Numbered from the stretch's first letter, positions 34,974 through 44,217 are shown. The stretch is DNA of 64,000 nucleotides from K189A clade bacterium (GCA_902613475.1 CACMHG010000003.1:25229-89228), one strand, 5' to 3'. Made by a program: numbers and translations. The notes: a model not told the origin generated them from the letters alone.

Positions 34974-35606
34974 ATGCCCAAGCTGCAACGGCTCCCAGAA
35001 GAACACATTGAATTCGCCTACGGCATCTTTTTACTTCAGGACAGCCACAGGTTAGTCAAGGCTCTGAAGCGCCGCCATCAACCCTCGGTGCATGGTACAC
35101 GCACCTGGGGTTCTGCGTATTTATTGATGGACTATCTGCAAGAGCATCCGCCAGCCAAGAATCGCAAGGTTATGGAACTTGGATGCGGATGGGGCGCAAC
35201 TTCCGTATTTTGCGCCCAACAGTTTGGTTCGAAGGTGACGGCAGTAGACCTGGATCCCGCGGTATTCCCCTTCGTCGATGTATTTGCCGAGATTAACTCG
35301 GTGTCGCTAACCAACAAGTGCGCCGACTTTAGCCGCCTTACGGGATCGTTTTTGGGACAGCACCCACTGATTATCGGCGGTGATATCTGCTTCTGGGATA
35401 ACCTGGTTAAACCTTTAAAGCTGCTGATCAATCGAGCCATCAAAAATGGCACCAAGCGCGTCGTGCTAACCGACCCTGGCAGACCGCCGTTTTACGAGTT
35501 ATGTGACCAGCTGTCGAAAACTCATCAGGTTACGCTGCAAGAGTGGTATGCCATAGAGCCAGACCGATTTGTCGGTGAAGTAGCGGAGATACGCCCCAGG
35601 CGCTAG
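34974..35606 (+). CDS. Class I SAM-dependent methyltransferase
   Basis: A 210-residue methyltransferase. The SAM-binding motif I is RKVMELGCGWGATSVFCAQQ, followed by the acidic motif II VTAVDLDPAVFPF, and IIGGDICFWDNL occupies the motif IV position. The shape resembles the Methyltransf_16/nicotinamide N-methyltransferase-like group, members of which often methylate protein Lys or small molecules. The target is unknown. ATG 34974 has AAAGG upstream; a longer frame back to 34761 is possible but reads poorly. The stop overlaps that of the convergent secreted protein (CTAG). Confidence 0.8.
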   Translation: MPKLQRLPEEHIEFAYGIFLLQDSHRLVKALKRRHQPSVHGTRTWGSAYLLMDYLQEHPPAKNRKVMELGCGWGATSVFCAQQFGSKVTAVDLDPAVFPFVDVFAEINSVSLTNKCADFSRLTGSFLGQHPLIIGGDICFWDNLVKPLKLLINRAIKNGTKRVVLTDPGRPPFYELCDQLSKTHQVTLQEWYAIEPDRFVGEVAEIRPRR

Positions 35607-35914
35607 TTCATCGATGGGGTGTTCGACAGGCATCCCAGGTAGTGCAGATAGGCACTGCGTAATTTTCTTTGCAGCGCCGCATCTTCCGTGCGCTCAATGG
35701 TCAGCCGTAGCTGCTCGGCAACAATGTCTGGCGTGGGTGGAATGGGCAGGCGCTCGGATTTTAAATTGCAAAGCGCGGGATCCTGCTTCGATGCTGTCAC
35801 AGACGGGTGCGTGCTGCCTACGGGCTCATTCGCGAGTGCCTCGGCCACTGCGCAGCAAGGCCCGAGCAGGACGAGGCAGCACCACAAGCGCAATCTAGAT
35901 ATCTGTTTCTGCAT
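35603..35914 (-). CDS. Small secreted protein, unknown function
   Basis: A 103-residue protein. MQKQISRLRLWCCLVLLGPC is a signal-like start ending near VAEALANEP, so export to the periplasm is likely; Cys residues lie within the hydrophobic segment. The mature part has a disordered Ser/Thr/Pro section and a helical C-terminus (DIVAEQLRLTIERTEDAALQRKL) with two Cys (ALCNLKSE and LGCLSN) that could form a disulfide. No family is recognised. The earlier ATG at 35953 would extend the N-terminus by 13 residues. Confidence 0.5.
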   Translation of the reverse strand: MQKQISRLRLWCCLVLLGPCCAVAEALANEPVGSTHPSVTASKQDPALCNLKSERLPIPPTPDIVAEQLRLTIERTEDAALQRKLRSAYLHYLGCLSNTPSMN

Positions 35915-36041
35915 GACCACATGCTGCAAAATTTGCCGTCGATTTGCACCCATTTGTAGACTTGCGAAGCCAAGACGCTAAGCACTTGGTGTGAATCGAG
36001 GGTCATCTGGCCTAACATCGTCGCCGGCAGAAAAGGAGTCA

Positions 36042-36290
36042 GTGTTGGACCACGATATTCAAATCGACGCTAGAGGACTGCGCTGTCCGGAACCGCTCAT
36101 GCTGGTAAAAAACAAGGTGCGGGAGCTGGCAGGCGGCGACGTGCTGCACATTCTTGCCACAGACCCAACCACCGAGCGCGACTTTGAACATTTCTGTCAG
36201 TTTATGAAGCACGACTATTTGAAGGTTGATCGGGCCGGTTGGCAGGGCGACGACAAGGTGCTGCAGTTCTGGATACGCAAGCACGGCTAG
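36042..36290 (+). CDS. tusA: TusA-family sulfur carrier
   Basis: An 82-residue TusA/SirA-type protein. RGLRCPEPLMLVKNKVREL holds the CPxP motif with the sulfur-carrying Cys, and the rest is a two-layer sandwich (GDVLHILATDPTTERDFEHF). It carries persulfide sulfur for tRNA 2-thiolation or other uses. AGGAG at 36034-36038 allows either GTG 36042 or TTG 36045 as start. It begins an operon with epmC four bases later, then an FAD oxidoreductase and a NAD-kinase-like gene. Confidence 0.9.
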   Translation: MLDHDIQIDARGLRCPEPLMLVKNKVRELAGGDVLHILATDPTTERDFEHFCQFMKHDYLKVDRAGWQGDDKVLQFWIRKHG

Positions 36291-36294
36291 GTAA

Positions 36295-36855
36295 ATGAGG
36301 AGTATGGCGAACATAACCGACGCTGAACTGGCCAACTGCATTGCCCAGACCTTTGCCCAGGCATTCGGGCGGGCGCACAACACCCAGCTGATTGGCGGCG
36401 CGCTTGAGCCGCTCTACCGGCCTGCCACGAGTACCGCCCCAGCTACTCTGTATTTTCGTGAAGACTATCCCGCATCTGCACTCCATGAAGTCGCCCATTG
36501 GTGCATCGCGGGAACCCAGCGTCGCAGGCAGGAAGACTTTGGGTATCACTACATTGCGGGGCCCAGAAATGCCGAGGACCAGGTTGCATTCTTCGAATCG
36601 GAGCTGCGCACGCAAAGTTTGGAGCGGGCGTTCGCCCTAGCCCTTGGTCTGGAGTTTCAGCCCAGTGCGGATAACGTGGAGGCAGACATCGATGCATTTA
36701 CCCAAGCAATACAGGCCCATACCCCGACACTTCACGACTGGTTGGCGAGTTCTGCTGGTGCACGCGCCCGGATCTTTATTCGGGCGCTAGAGCGCACACG
36801 AGAGCGCATAGCTCAGGATCCGCATCCGCCATTGGCTCTGGGGGCGGCGCGCTGA
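36295..36855 (+). CDS. epmC: Elongation factor P hydroxylase (EpmC family)
   Basis: A 186-residue protein of the EpmC (YfcM) family. Conserved parts seen: FREDYPASALHEVAHWCIAGTQRRR with a HExxHW metal-binding motif, EDFGYHYIAGPRNAEDQVAFF, and SLERAFALALGLEFQPSADN. EpmC hydroxylates the lysylated Lys of EF-P in gammaproteobacteria. Starts at 36295 or 36304 are both possible. It follows tusA by four bases and overlaps the next gene by one base (TGATG). Confidence 0.9.
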   Translation: MRSMANITDAELANCIAQTFAQAFGRAHNTQLIGGALEPLYRPATSTAPATLYFREDYPASALHEVAHWCIAGTQRRRQEDFGYHYIAGPRNAEDQVAFFESELRTQSLERAFALALGLEFQPSADNVEADIDAFTQAIQAHTPTLHDWLASSAGARARIFIRALERTRERIAQDPHPPLALGAAR

Positions 36856-37934
36856 TGACGGATAAAGTTGAATGCGTCGTTATCGGTGCAGGGGTCATCG
36901 GGCTTGCTGTGGCTGCACGATTGGCCGCGGCAGGTCGCGAGGTCGTGGTGCTAGAGCAGCATGACGCCATTGGCACCGAAACCAGTTCCCGCAACTCTGA
37001 AGTGATTCACGCCGGCATTTATTACCCTACCGGTAGTCGTAAAGCCGAGCTATGTGTGCGCGGCAAGGCACTTCTTTATGCCCATTGTGATGAATATGCC
37101 GTGCCCTACGATCGTTGTGGCAAGGTGATCGTAGCCACCTGCGAATCTCGGCGCAGCGTCGTTGACGGCTACGTAAAACAAGCGGCCGCCAACGGCGTTA
37201 CTGATTTACGCTGGATCGACCAGGCCGAGTTGCGCGCGCTCGAGCCGGAGGTGTGTGGAATCGGTGCGGCCTTGTCACCCTCGACGGGGATTGTTGACTC
37301 CCACGCCTTTATGCTCAGTTTGCAGGGTATTCTCGAAGCCAACGGCGGATTTATCGCCTTTCAAAATCCAGTGACTTCGATAGAAAGCAGCGACCAACTC
37401 ACCGTGCACTCTCAGCAAATGTCCCTGGCAGCGGACTGGGTAATAAACGCCGGTGGTTTGCAGGCACCCGATTTGTCTCAAAATGTGCCTGGCTCGCCCA
37501 AGGCCCACTATGCCATCGGTCACTACTACACCTACTCTGGTGCCCAGCCTTTTCAGCGGCTGGTCTATCCGACTGCTGAACAGGGCGGCCTGGGTGTGCA
37601 TGTCACCCTAGATCTGGGTGGCCAGGTAAAATTTGGTCCAGATGTGCGTTGGGTAGATGGCATTGATTACACATTCGATGACAGCCTGCGAGAAGAATTT
37701 GTCGCTGCCATTCGTACCTACTACCCAAAACTCGATGAGTCCAGATTACAGCCGGGGTATACCGGCATACGCCCGAAAATCGCAGGCCGAGGTGAGGCGG
37801 CAGATTTTCTGATACGAGGTCCGAAGGACCACGCAGTCCGTGGTCGTATCGACCTGCTCGGTATTGAGTCGCCGGGTCTTACGTCATCCCTAGCCATCGC
37901 TGAGCAGGTTGGCGAGCTAATGGCGCTCGGCTAG
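36855..37934 (+). CDS. FAD-dependent oxidoreductase, L-2-hydroxyglutarate-oxidase-like
   Basis: A 359-residue DAO-fold flavoprotein. The dinucleotide motif is ECVVIGAGVIGLAVAARLAA, followed by SSRNSEVIHAGIYYPTGSRK, which is characteristic of L-2-hydroxyglutarate dehydrogenase/oxidase (LhgO) relatives. Other marks are GIVDSHAFMLSLQG and GYTGIRPKIAGRG. It probably oxidises a 2-hydroxyacid, passing electrons to quinone or oxygen. It is joined by one-base overlaps to epmC before and the NAD-kinase-like gene after. The exact substrate is inference from family. Confidence 0.82.
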   Translation: MTDKVECVVIGAGVIGLAVAARLAAAGREVVVLEQHDAIGTETSSRNSEVIHAGIYYPTGSRKAELCVRGKALLYAHCDEYAVPYDRCGKVIVATCESRRSVVDGYVKQAAANGVTDLRWIDQAELRALEPEVCGIGAALSPSTGIVDSHAFMLSLQGILEANGGFIAFQNPVTSIESSDQLTVHSQQMSLAADWVINAGGLQAPDLSQNVPGSPKAHYAIGHYYTYSGAQPFQRLVYPTAEQGGLGVHVTLDLGGQVKFGPDVRWVDGIDYTFDDSLREEFVAAIRTYYPKLDESRLQPGYTGIRPKIAGRGEAADFLIRGPKDHAVRGRIDLLGIESPGLTSSLAIAEQVGELMALG

Positions 37935-39124
37935 TGAGCGCTATGGCGGAATCATCAGCGCCATTACTGCGCCTAGGCTTGGTGGTTAATCCGCTTGCGG
38001 GCATTGGTGGCGCAGTGGGTCTGCAGGGGAGCGACGGCGAGGCCTTGCAGCGCGCCGCGCGGGACCTCGACGGCAAGCCGAGAGGGCAGGAGCGACTGAC
38101 GATATTTTTAGCGGCGCTACAGAGGCAATTGGGCGACGATTTTGCGCAACTGGCCTGGTGCACGTGGGGTGGTGTGATGGGTGCGGAGGTTTTGGCTTCC
38201 GTGGGCGTGTCGGCGCGAGTGCTGGGCGAACCCGCAGCTCAAACTTCGGCGCAAGACACACGCTGCGCCGTTGAAACCCTGTGCACGAGTCAGATCGACC
38301 TACTGATTTTTGTCGGTGGCGACGGCACAGCGCGAGACGTGCTGGCAGCCATTGACGACAACACCTGTGCGCTGGGATTGCCCGCAGGGGTAAAAATGCA
38401 CAGCGGCGTGTTTGCGATCAGTCCCAACGCGGCTGCTGATGTGGTGGCAGGCCTTGCCCAGGGGAGTTTGGTGGGCCGCATCGAACGGGAGGTGCGTGAT
38501 TATGTGCCTGCATCCAATGACACCCCCACCGCCAGACATCAGGTCGTTGCCACCAAGCGCTATGGCGAGCTTTGGGTGCCGGAAGCCGGGGGCTATCTGC
38601 AACAGATGAAGGTTGGCGGCAAAGAGGACGAGGGCCTCGTGGTGCAGGAGATCGTCAGCTACTTCCTAGACAACCCAGAACTCTATGCGGATAAAGCCAT
38701 GGTCATTGGCCCTGGCAGCACCTGCCTAGCCATCAAGCAGGCGCTGGGCCTAAACGGCACGCTGCTTGGATGCGATGTGATGCTGCCGGGCGGTGAGGCC
38801 ATTGAGAACGCAACCAGTGCCCAGCTCCAGCGTATAGCGGAACAGCAGCCGACCCATGTATTGGTCAGCTTTACCCGCCACCAGGGTTTTTTGTTGGGGC
38901 GTGGCAATCAGCAACTTGGCCCGGGTGTGCTGCACGCGCTTAGCTGGGATCGAGACGTTACGTTGATCGGATCCCGCACCAAGCTGGCTACCTTGGAACA
39001 GCGCCCGCTGTTGGTCGATACCGGGGATGCGATACTGGATCAGCAGCTATCAGGTTTGGTGAGCGTGCTGACAGGCTATGACGACTTCTTGCTGTATCGG
39101 GTCGCCAACACGCTCTTGCCCTAG
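37934..39124 (+). CDS. ATP-NAD kinase-like protein
   Basis: A 396-residue protein of the ATP-NAD kinase/AcoX-like family. The N-terminus LRLGLVVNPLAGIGGAVGLQ and the GGDGT motif (LLIFVGGDGTARDVLAAID) are the kinase marks, followed by GLPAGVKMHSGVFAISPNAA and the C-terminal LVSFTRHQGFLLGRGNQQLGP. This form is longer than classical NadK and lacks its usual C-terminus; its phosphoacceptor is unproven. The first start is GTG overlapping the previous stop (TAGTG); ATG 37943 is an alternative. Confidence 0.82.
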   Translation: MSAMAESSAPLLRLGLVVNPLAGIGGAVGLQGSDGEALQRAARDLDGKPRGQERLTIFLAALQRQLGDDFAQLAWCTWGGVMGAEVLASVGVSARVLGEPAAQTSAQDTRCAVETLCTSQIDLLIFVGGDGTARDVLAAIDDNTCALGLPAGVKMHSGVFAISPNAAADVVAGLAQGSLVGRIEREVRDYVPASNDTPTARHQVVATKRYGELWVPEAGGYLQQMKVGGKEDEGLVVQEIVSYFLDNPELYADKAMVIGPGSTCLAIKQALGLNGTLLGCDVMLPGGEAIENATSAQLQRIAEQQPTHVLVSFTRHQGFLLGRGNQQLGPGVLHALSWDRDVTLIGSRTKLATLEQRPLLVDTGDAILDQQLSGLVSVLTGYDDFLLYRVANTLLP

Positions 39125-39131
39125 CAGCCGA

Positions 39132-40379
39132 TTACGGTTGCCGGTAGCTCGCGAGAAAACGCTCTAGGCGGCCCATGGACTCGTTTATCTGCTCCACATG
39201 GGGCAGAAATACCACGCGAAAGTGATCGGGCTTCGGCCAGTGAAAGCCAGTGCCCTGAACCATCAGTACTTTTTCTGCCAGCAGAAAATCCAGCACGAAC
39301 TGCTCGTCATCGCGAACATGAAAGCGCTCGGTATCCAGCTTAGGGAACAAATAGAGTGCGCCCTTGGGCTTTGTGCAGGATACGCCGTCAATTTTGTTCA
39401 GCAGCTTCCAGGCCAGGTTCCGCTGTTCATAGAGACGTCCACCCGGTGCGGTGAGTTCGAAAATGCTTTGATGTCCGCCGAGGGCGGTTTGTATGGCGTG
39501 CTGGCTTGGCACGTTTGAACACAGTCGCATAGAAGCGAGAATATTCAAGCCTTCAATAAAATCTGAGGCACGTTCTCGGGCACCGCTCACCACCATCCAT
39601 CCAGCGCGAAAACCCGCTACCCGATAAGACTTGGACAGGCCGCTAAAGGTCATACAGAGCAAGTCATCGGCGTAGGAGGCCAGTGGAATATACTGCTCGT
39701 TATCAAACAAGATTTTGTCGTAAATCTCGTCGGCAAATACCACGAGGTCATGTTCCCGCGCGATGTCGATCAGCGCCTGCTGCATGGCGGGCGTGTAGAC
39801 GGCACCCGTGGGGTTATTGGGGTTGATCACCACGATGCCTCGGGTATTCGGGGTGATCTTTCTGCGAATGTCCTCAAGGTCTGGCTGCCAATCGTCTTCT
39901 TCATCGCATAAATAATGCACTGGCGTGCCGCCGCAGAGATTTACTGCGGCACTCCACAAAGGAAAGTCAGGGCAGGGGACCAGAATCTCGTCACCATCGT
40001 TTACCAGGGCCTGCATCGACAGCACCACCAGTTCCGATACACCGTTACCGATGTATATATCCTCCACATCGACATCACGAATGTTGATTTGCTGGCAGTA
40101 CTGCATCACGGCTTTGCGAGCGGCGAAAAGGCCCTTGGAATCGCTGTATCCCTGAGAGTTGGGAATGTTGCGCACCACATCACGCAAAATTTCCTCTGGC
40201 GCGCTAAAGCCCCAGGGTGCGGGGTTGCCAATATTCAGCTTCAGGATCTGATGGCCCTCGGCCTCCAGCTGGTTGGCTGCGGTCAGCACAGGCCCGCGAA
40301 TGTCGTAACAAACATCCGCCAGCTTGTCGGACTTGCGTATGGTCCTTGTGGGCGGTTGAAGCGGTGCTGCCTGTGTCAT
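39132..40379 (-). CDS. alaA: AlaA-type aminotransferase
   Basis: A 415-residue fold-type I PLP enzyme. GFRAGWMVVSGA and the preceding FSGLSKSYRVAGF hold the PLP Lys; VINPNNPTGAVY and VFADEIYDKILFDNE are the cofactor-binding motifs. The N-terminus (DVCYDIRGPVLTAANQLEAE) matches AlaA, the glutamate-pyruvate transaminase that makes alanine. Start 40379 is chosen over 40427 because AGGAAGG lies directly upstream. It converges with the NAD-kinase-like gene, with seven bases between stops, and diverges from msrB. Confidence 0.88.
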   Translation of the reverse strand: MTQAAPLQPPTRTIRKSDKLADVCYDIRGPVLTAANQLEAEGHQILKLNIGNPAPWGFSAPEEILRDVVRNIPNSQGYSDSKGLFAARKAVMQYCQQINIRDVDVEDIYIGNGVSELVVLSMQALVNDGDEILVPCPDFPLWSAAVNLCGGTPVHYLCDEEDDWQPDLEDIRRKITPNTRGIVVINPNNPTGAVYTPAMQQALIDIAREHDLVVFADEIYDKILFDNEQYIPLASYADDLLCMTFSGLSKSYRVAGFRAGWMVVSGARERASDFIEGLNILASMRLCSNVPSQHAIQTALGGHQSIFELTAPGGRLYEQRNLAWKLLNKIDGVSCTKPKGALYLFPKLDTERFHVRDDEQFVLDFLLAEKVLMVQGTGFHWPKPDHFRVVFLPHVEQINESMGRLERFLASYRQP

Positions 40380-40504
40380 GAGCCTTCCTAGATTAGCGTC
40401 GCAACCTGCCGCGCCGTCGTCCGGCACAGAAGAATGCGCAAGACCACTAGTCTAAGGCGCTGCCTTTGGCTTAGCATCAACTAAGTCAAGAAAAAGAGGC
40501 TCAA

Positions 40505-40915
40505 GTGAGCGTGGAAACAGACAAGATTGTAAAAACCGACGAAGAGTGGCGCTCTCAATTGTCGCCAGAAGAATACGCGGTCGCGCGCCAAGCGGGTACC
40601 GAGCGCCCCTTTACCGGTGTCTACTGGGATGAGAATCGCCCCGGCACCTATCTATGCAGATGTTGCGATGCGCCGCTATTCGACGCCGAAACCAAATTTG
40701 ATGCGGGCTGCGGCTGGCCAAGCTTCTATGCACCACTGGAATCGGAAGCGCTGATTAACCGCGAAGATAATTCGTTAGGTATGCGCCGCATCGAGGTGCT
40801 TTGCGCCCGCTGTGATGCCCACCTGGGCCACGTATTTCCAGACGGTCCTGCGCCTACGGGTCTGCGCTACTGCATGAACTCAGTGTGTTTGACCTTGGAC
40901 GCCGACAAGAGCTAA
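40505..40915 (+). CDS. msrB: Peptide-methionine (R)-S-oxide reductase
   Basis: A 136-residue MsrB. Zinc ligands are in [11 protein letters not shown] and [12 protein letters not shown]; the region [14 protein letters not shown] and the [11 protein letters not shown] motif with the catalytic Cys are standard. It reduces Met-R-sulfoxide in proteins. GTG start at 40505 with a GAGG about four bases upstream. Monocistronic, 65 bases before the acyl-CoA ligase. Confidence 0.95.
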   Translation: MSVETDKIVKTDEEWRSQLSPEEYAVARQAGTERPFTGVYWDENRPGTYLCRCCDAPLFDAETKFDAGCGWPSFYAPLESEALINREDNSLGMRRIEVLCARCDAHLGHVFPDGPAPTGLRYCMNSVCLTLDADKS

Positions 40916-40979
40916 ACAAACAACAGCTAAACAAAGGCTGCCGAAGCACAAAAAGACGAACTATTTTGGGGAGAAATAA

Positions 40980-42503
40980 ATGAGTCCAGCAGATATCGCT
41001 GCCACCCATCCGGATAAGCCGGCTTACATCATGGCCGAGACAGGTGACACGGTCACCTTTGCGCAACTGGAAGCCACTGCCAACCAAGGCGCCCAGCTGT
41101 TTCGCTCGCTGGGACTTCAGCGCGGTGACCATATCGCTATCTTGCTCGAGAACCACCCGCGCTTTTTCCAGATTTGCTGGGCAGCACAGCGCGCCGGCAT
41201 TTACTACACCGCCATCAGCTGGCGGCTCCAGCAAGCCGAGGTGGACTACATTGTGAACAACTGCGAGGCGAGGGTATTTATTACCTCCCATGCCCGCAAA
41301 GAAGTGGTGGAGCCTCTAGTGGGCAAAATGCCTATTGTCGAGCAGTGCTATATGCTCGACGGCACGATCGACGGTTTCACGAGCTGGGAAGATGCCATTG
41401 CCGCCATGTCGGACCAGCCTATTGCGGACCAATGCGAGGGCGCGGCCATGCTTTACTCGTCCGGCACCACAGGCTACCCCAAGGGCGTTAAGCGGCCGCT
41501 ACCGGAACAAGCTTACGGGGAAGACGAGGGCGTTGACTTACTCAAGGTGCTTTACGGCGCGAGCGCAGATTCCATCTATTTGTCGCCGGCCCCCCTTTAC
41601 CATGCGGCACCACTCGCCTTCACCATGAACTGCATTCGCACCGGTGTGCCCGTGGTAGTCATGGAGCACTTTGAAGCCGAATTCGCGCTGGAATGCATCG
41701 AACGCTACAAAATCACTCACAGCCAGTGGGTACCCACTATGTTCGTACGCATGCTCAAACTGCCAGAAGACGTGCGCCTAAAATACGATGTCAGCTCGCT
41801 GCAGTGTGCTATTCATGCAGCAGCTCCATGCCCCATTCCCATTAAAGAACAAATGATCGACTGGTGGGGTCCGGTGATTTACGAGTACTACGCGGGCACC
41901 GAAGGCAACGGTTTCGTGCAGCTCAACTCCGAAGAGTGGCTGGCGCACAAAGGTTCTGTGGGCAAGCCGCTGACCTGTGAACTGCATATTTGCGATGAGC
42001 ACGGCGAAGAAGTCCCCGTGGGCGAGTCTGGCACCATATTCATGGACGGTGGCGGAACCTTCGAATACTACAAAGACGAAGGCAAAACCAACGATTCGCG
42101 GCACCCTCAGGGATGGTCAACCTTGGGCGACGTGGGCTACCTCGACGAAGAAGGCTACCTGTACCTGACCGACCGCAAGCACTTCATGATCATTTCCGGC
42201 GGCGTGAACATTTACCCACAAGAAGCCGAGAACGCGCTCATCACGCACGACGCCGTGGTGGATGTGGCGGTATTTGGGGTGCCTAACCCGGACTTTGGCG
42301 AGGAAGTGAAAGGGGTTGTGCAGCTTAAAGACCCGGCCTTTGGTACGCCGGAGATGGAGGTAGAGCTGCTCGATTATTGCCGCTCCCAATTGTCGAGCAT
42401 CAAGTGCCCGCGCAGTATCGACTTCAGGGATGAGCTGCCACGCCACCCGACCGGTAAGCTGTATAAGCGGCTGCTGAAAGACGAGTACTGGGCCAACCAG
42501 TAA
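40980..42503 (+). CDS. Acyl-CoA synthetase (AMP-binding)
   Basis: A 507-residue ANL enzyme. The P-loop is LYSSGTTGYPKGVKRPLPEQ, the aromatic-motif region YEYYAGTEGNGF, the hinge LYLTDRKHFMIISGGVNIYP, and catalytic Lys in HPTGKLYKRLL. The Pro-rich insert after KGV and its overall pattern are like the FadD13/medium-chain or benzoate-like group. Substrate cannot be assigned. GGGGAG precedes the ATG by about eight bases. It converges with the spermidine-synthase-like gene. Confidence 0.85.
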   Translation: MSPADIAATHPDKPAYIMAETGDTVTFAQLEATANQGAQLFRSLGLQRGDHIAILLENHPRFFQICWAAQRAGIYYTAISWRLQQAEVDYIVNNCEARVFITSHARKEVVEPLVGKMPIVEQCYMLDGTIDGFTSWEDAIAAMSDQPIADQCEGAAMLYSSGTTGYPKGVKRPLPEQAYGEDEGVDLLKVLYGASADSIYLSPAPLYHAAPLAFTMNCIRTGVPVVVMEHFEAEFALECIERYKITHSQWVPTMFVRMLKLPEDVRLKYDVSSLQCAIHAAAPCPIPIKEQMIDWWGPVIYEYYAGTEGNGFVQLNSEEWLAHKGSVGKPLTCELHICDEHGEEVPVGESGTIFMDGGGTFEYYKDEGKTNDSRHPQGWSTLGDVGYLDEEGYLYLTDRKHFMIISGGVNIYPQEAENALITHDAVVDVAVFGVPNPDFGEEVKGVVQLKDPAFGTPEMEVELLDYCRSQLSSIKCPRSIDFRDELPRHPTGKLYKRLLKDEYWANQ

Positions 42504-42512
42504 CGCGCAAGC

Positions 42513-43457
42513 TCACTGACTTTGAAGCACGTTCGCTGGCGAAAATTGATCCGTCAGCGGGCGAATGCGGCTATTCCAATCCGGCTTCTGCTCGCTCAGC
42601 GACAGCAGGGTGCTTACGTATCGCTTCAGCGGCATGTCGTAAGGTGCCATGGGCGCCTTTAAGGAGTCGGCGTTGGCCCGGAGGGTTTTGCGATCCAGCG
42701 GGGTTCGCGCATCAATGTCGAGTTTTGCCTGAGGCACCAAGATCACGCGATTGCCCGAAGTCGGCAGTCGGAAATTCAGGAAACCGCCAAAGGCCTCAGC
42801 ATAGGTCGCCGATTCATAGTCGTAGAGCTTGCTGCTGGCAAAGGTATTGGCGACCAGCACCCCGTCATCGCTGAGCAAGCCGCGCATCTCGCTAAGAAAC
42901 TCGACGGTCATCAGGTGCTCGGGAATGTATTCACCGTCAAAGGCGTCGAGAATGATCAGGTCGTACTGCTCTCCGCGCAGCGCCGCGCGCTTACCAAACA
43001 CCCGCGCATCCTGCACATAGACCCGATTTTGGTCATCCTCAGCAAAGTCAAAGAATCGCTCCGCCACCCGCACAACGGCCTCGTCAATCTCCACCGTGTC
43101 AATCACCGCGCTGGGCAGAATATCCCGCAGGGCCATGGGTAGGGTGCCCCCGCCGAGGCCAATGATCAAAATGCGCTCTGGGTCAGGTTTCAGCAGCAGA
43201 GCAGACAGGGTCATCTTGGCGTAGTCGAACACCAGTCGCTGCGGATTGTTGCGGTCCATACAGGTTTGTCGACTGTTTTCACGCACCAGCGTGAACTTCA
43301 GACAGCGCAGATTTCGTTCGTCTTCGACGATGATGCGGGTATAAACCGAACGTTCTTCGTGCAGAACTTTGGTGTAGCCGGGAATTGACAGCGCGAGCGC
43401 AACTAAGGCGAATGTTGTCGCGATCCAACGTTTTGGAGCTGGGTGTATTCGATGCAT
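42513..43457 (-). CDS. Spermidine-synthase-like enzyme with N-terminal anchor
   Basis: A 314-residue protein. One hydrophobic helix (WIATTFALVALALSIPG) is followed by a SAM-fold aminopropyltransferase-like domain: ILIIGLGGGTLPMALRDILP, TVEIDEAVVRVAERFF, DARVFGKRA and LIILDAFDGEYIPEHLMT. These segments match the catalytic half of fused MFS/spermidine-synthase-like proteins. Whether it uses putrescine is uncertain; the anchor suggests a membrane or periplasmic-facing role. Its probable membrane partner is at 44918-45517 on the same strand, with vapBC and a coiled-coil gene in between on the other strand. Confidence 0.8.
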   Translation of the reverse strand: MHRIHPAPKRWIATTFALVALALSIPGYTKVLHEERSVYTRIIVEDERNLRCLKFTLVRENSRQTCMDRNNPQRLVFDYAKMTLSALLLKPDPERILIIGLGGGTLPMALRDILPSAVIDTVEIDEAVVRVAERFFDFAEDDQNRVYVQDARVFGKRAALRGEQYDLIILDAFDGEYIPEHLMTVEFLSEMRGLLSDDGVLVANTFASSKLYDYESATYAEAFGGFLNFRLPTSGNRVILVPQAKLDIDARTPLDRKTLRANADSLKAPMAPYDMPLKRYVSTLLSLSEQKPDWNSRIRPLTDQFSPANVLQSQ

Positions 43458-43623
43458 CGAGATCTCTTGGCTGGCTGCGTGATGTGGTTACTCTATGCGA
43501 CCCACCTGCGTTTACCAACACAGTTGCTCACGCAGACAGAAGATTTGGCGGACAGACATTTACTAGCTGAGCACTAGTCGCCGAGGATTCGTTCAATCTA
43601 TGATAGGTGGTGTGTATGATAAA

Positions 43624-43635
43624 CATCATATGATG
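43624..43635. promoter_or_regulatory. Palindrome CATCATATGATG, probable vapBC operator
   Basis: A perfect 12-base palindrome 31 bases upstream of the vapB start, with a further ATGAT (43616-43620) spaced to pair with ATCAT. VapB-VapC complexes commonly repress their own operon through such sites. Binding is inferred from position and symmetry. Confidence 0.5.
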
Positions 43636-43666
43636 CCTATTTGATATGTATGGATGGGATAGAAGC

Positions 43667-43864
43667 ATGAGAACAACGCTGAACATTGATGACGACTTGT
43701 TGTTAGCAGCCGAACAAGTGACAGGGGTGAGTGAAAAAACGGCATTGGTGAGAGCTGGCTTGAAAGCTCTAATCGAAAAAGAGAGTGCGCGACGGCTAGC
43801 TAAACTCGGTGGCACTGAAATGCAGCTTACATTGACCCCGCGTCGCCAATTGAACAGCTCGTGA
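43667..43864 (+). CDS. vapB: VapB-type antitoxin
   Basis: A 65-residue antitoxin. MRTTLNIDDDLLLAAEQVTG is a ribbon-helix-helix DNA-binding start (DUF2191/VapB family), followed by TALVRAGLKALIEKESARRL and a C-terminal tail RRQLNSS that would wrap the toxin. Start 43667 is the family-typical Met, not the upstream frame at 43646. It overlaps vapC by four bases (GTGA), the standard antitoxin-first arrangement. Confidence 0.9.
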   Translation: MRTTLNIDDDLLLAAEQVTGVSEKTALVRAGLKALIEKESARRLAKLGGTEMQLTLTPRRQLNSS

Positions 43865-44217
43865 TTTTGGTCGACACCTCGGTTTGGGTCGATCACCTTC
43901 AGCGTACTGAGTTAGTGCTGGTTCGCTTGCTCGATGATGCCGATGTATTGATCCATCCTTACATTATCGGCGAACTGGCTTGTGGAAATTTGACGAAAAG
44001 AAAAGATTTACTGCAGCTTTTTCACAATCTTCCACAGGCGGTGGCTGCAAGCCATGAAGAAGTCATGACGCTGATTGAACAAAGATCGTTGATGGGTAGT
44101 GGTTTGGGTTATGTAGATATCCACTTAATGGCCGCTAGTTTGCTTAGCGGATGTCAGCTGTGGACAAAAGACAAACGTTTGCGGGCAGTGGTGCAGGACA
44201 TCGGTGCTGATTATTAG
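43861..44217 (+). CDS. vapC: VapC-type PIN-domain toxin
   Basis: A 118-residue PIN-domain ribonuclease. Acidic active-site residues are Asp5 in LVDTSVWVDHL, Glu38 in IIGELACG, Asp86 in LGYVDIHLMA and Asp104 in LWTKDKRL, forming the Mg2+ site. It should cleave RNA, often tRNA, when free of VapB. GTG start overlaps vapB. All four acidic residues are present, so the toxin looks active. The module lies between two genes of the spermidine-synthase-like unit. Confidence 0.9.
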   Translation: MILVDTSVWVDHLQRTELVLVRLLDDADVLIHPYIIGELACGNLTKRKDLLQLFHNLPQAVAASHEEVMTLIEQRSLMGSGLGYVDIHLMAASLLSGCQLWTKDKRLRAVVQDIGADY

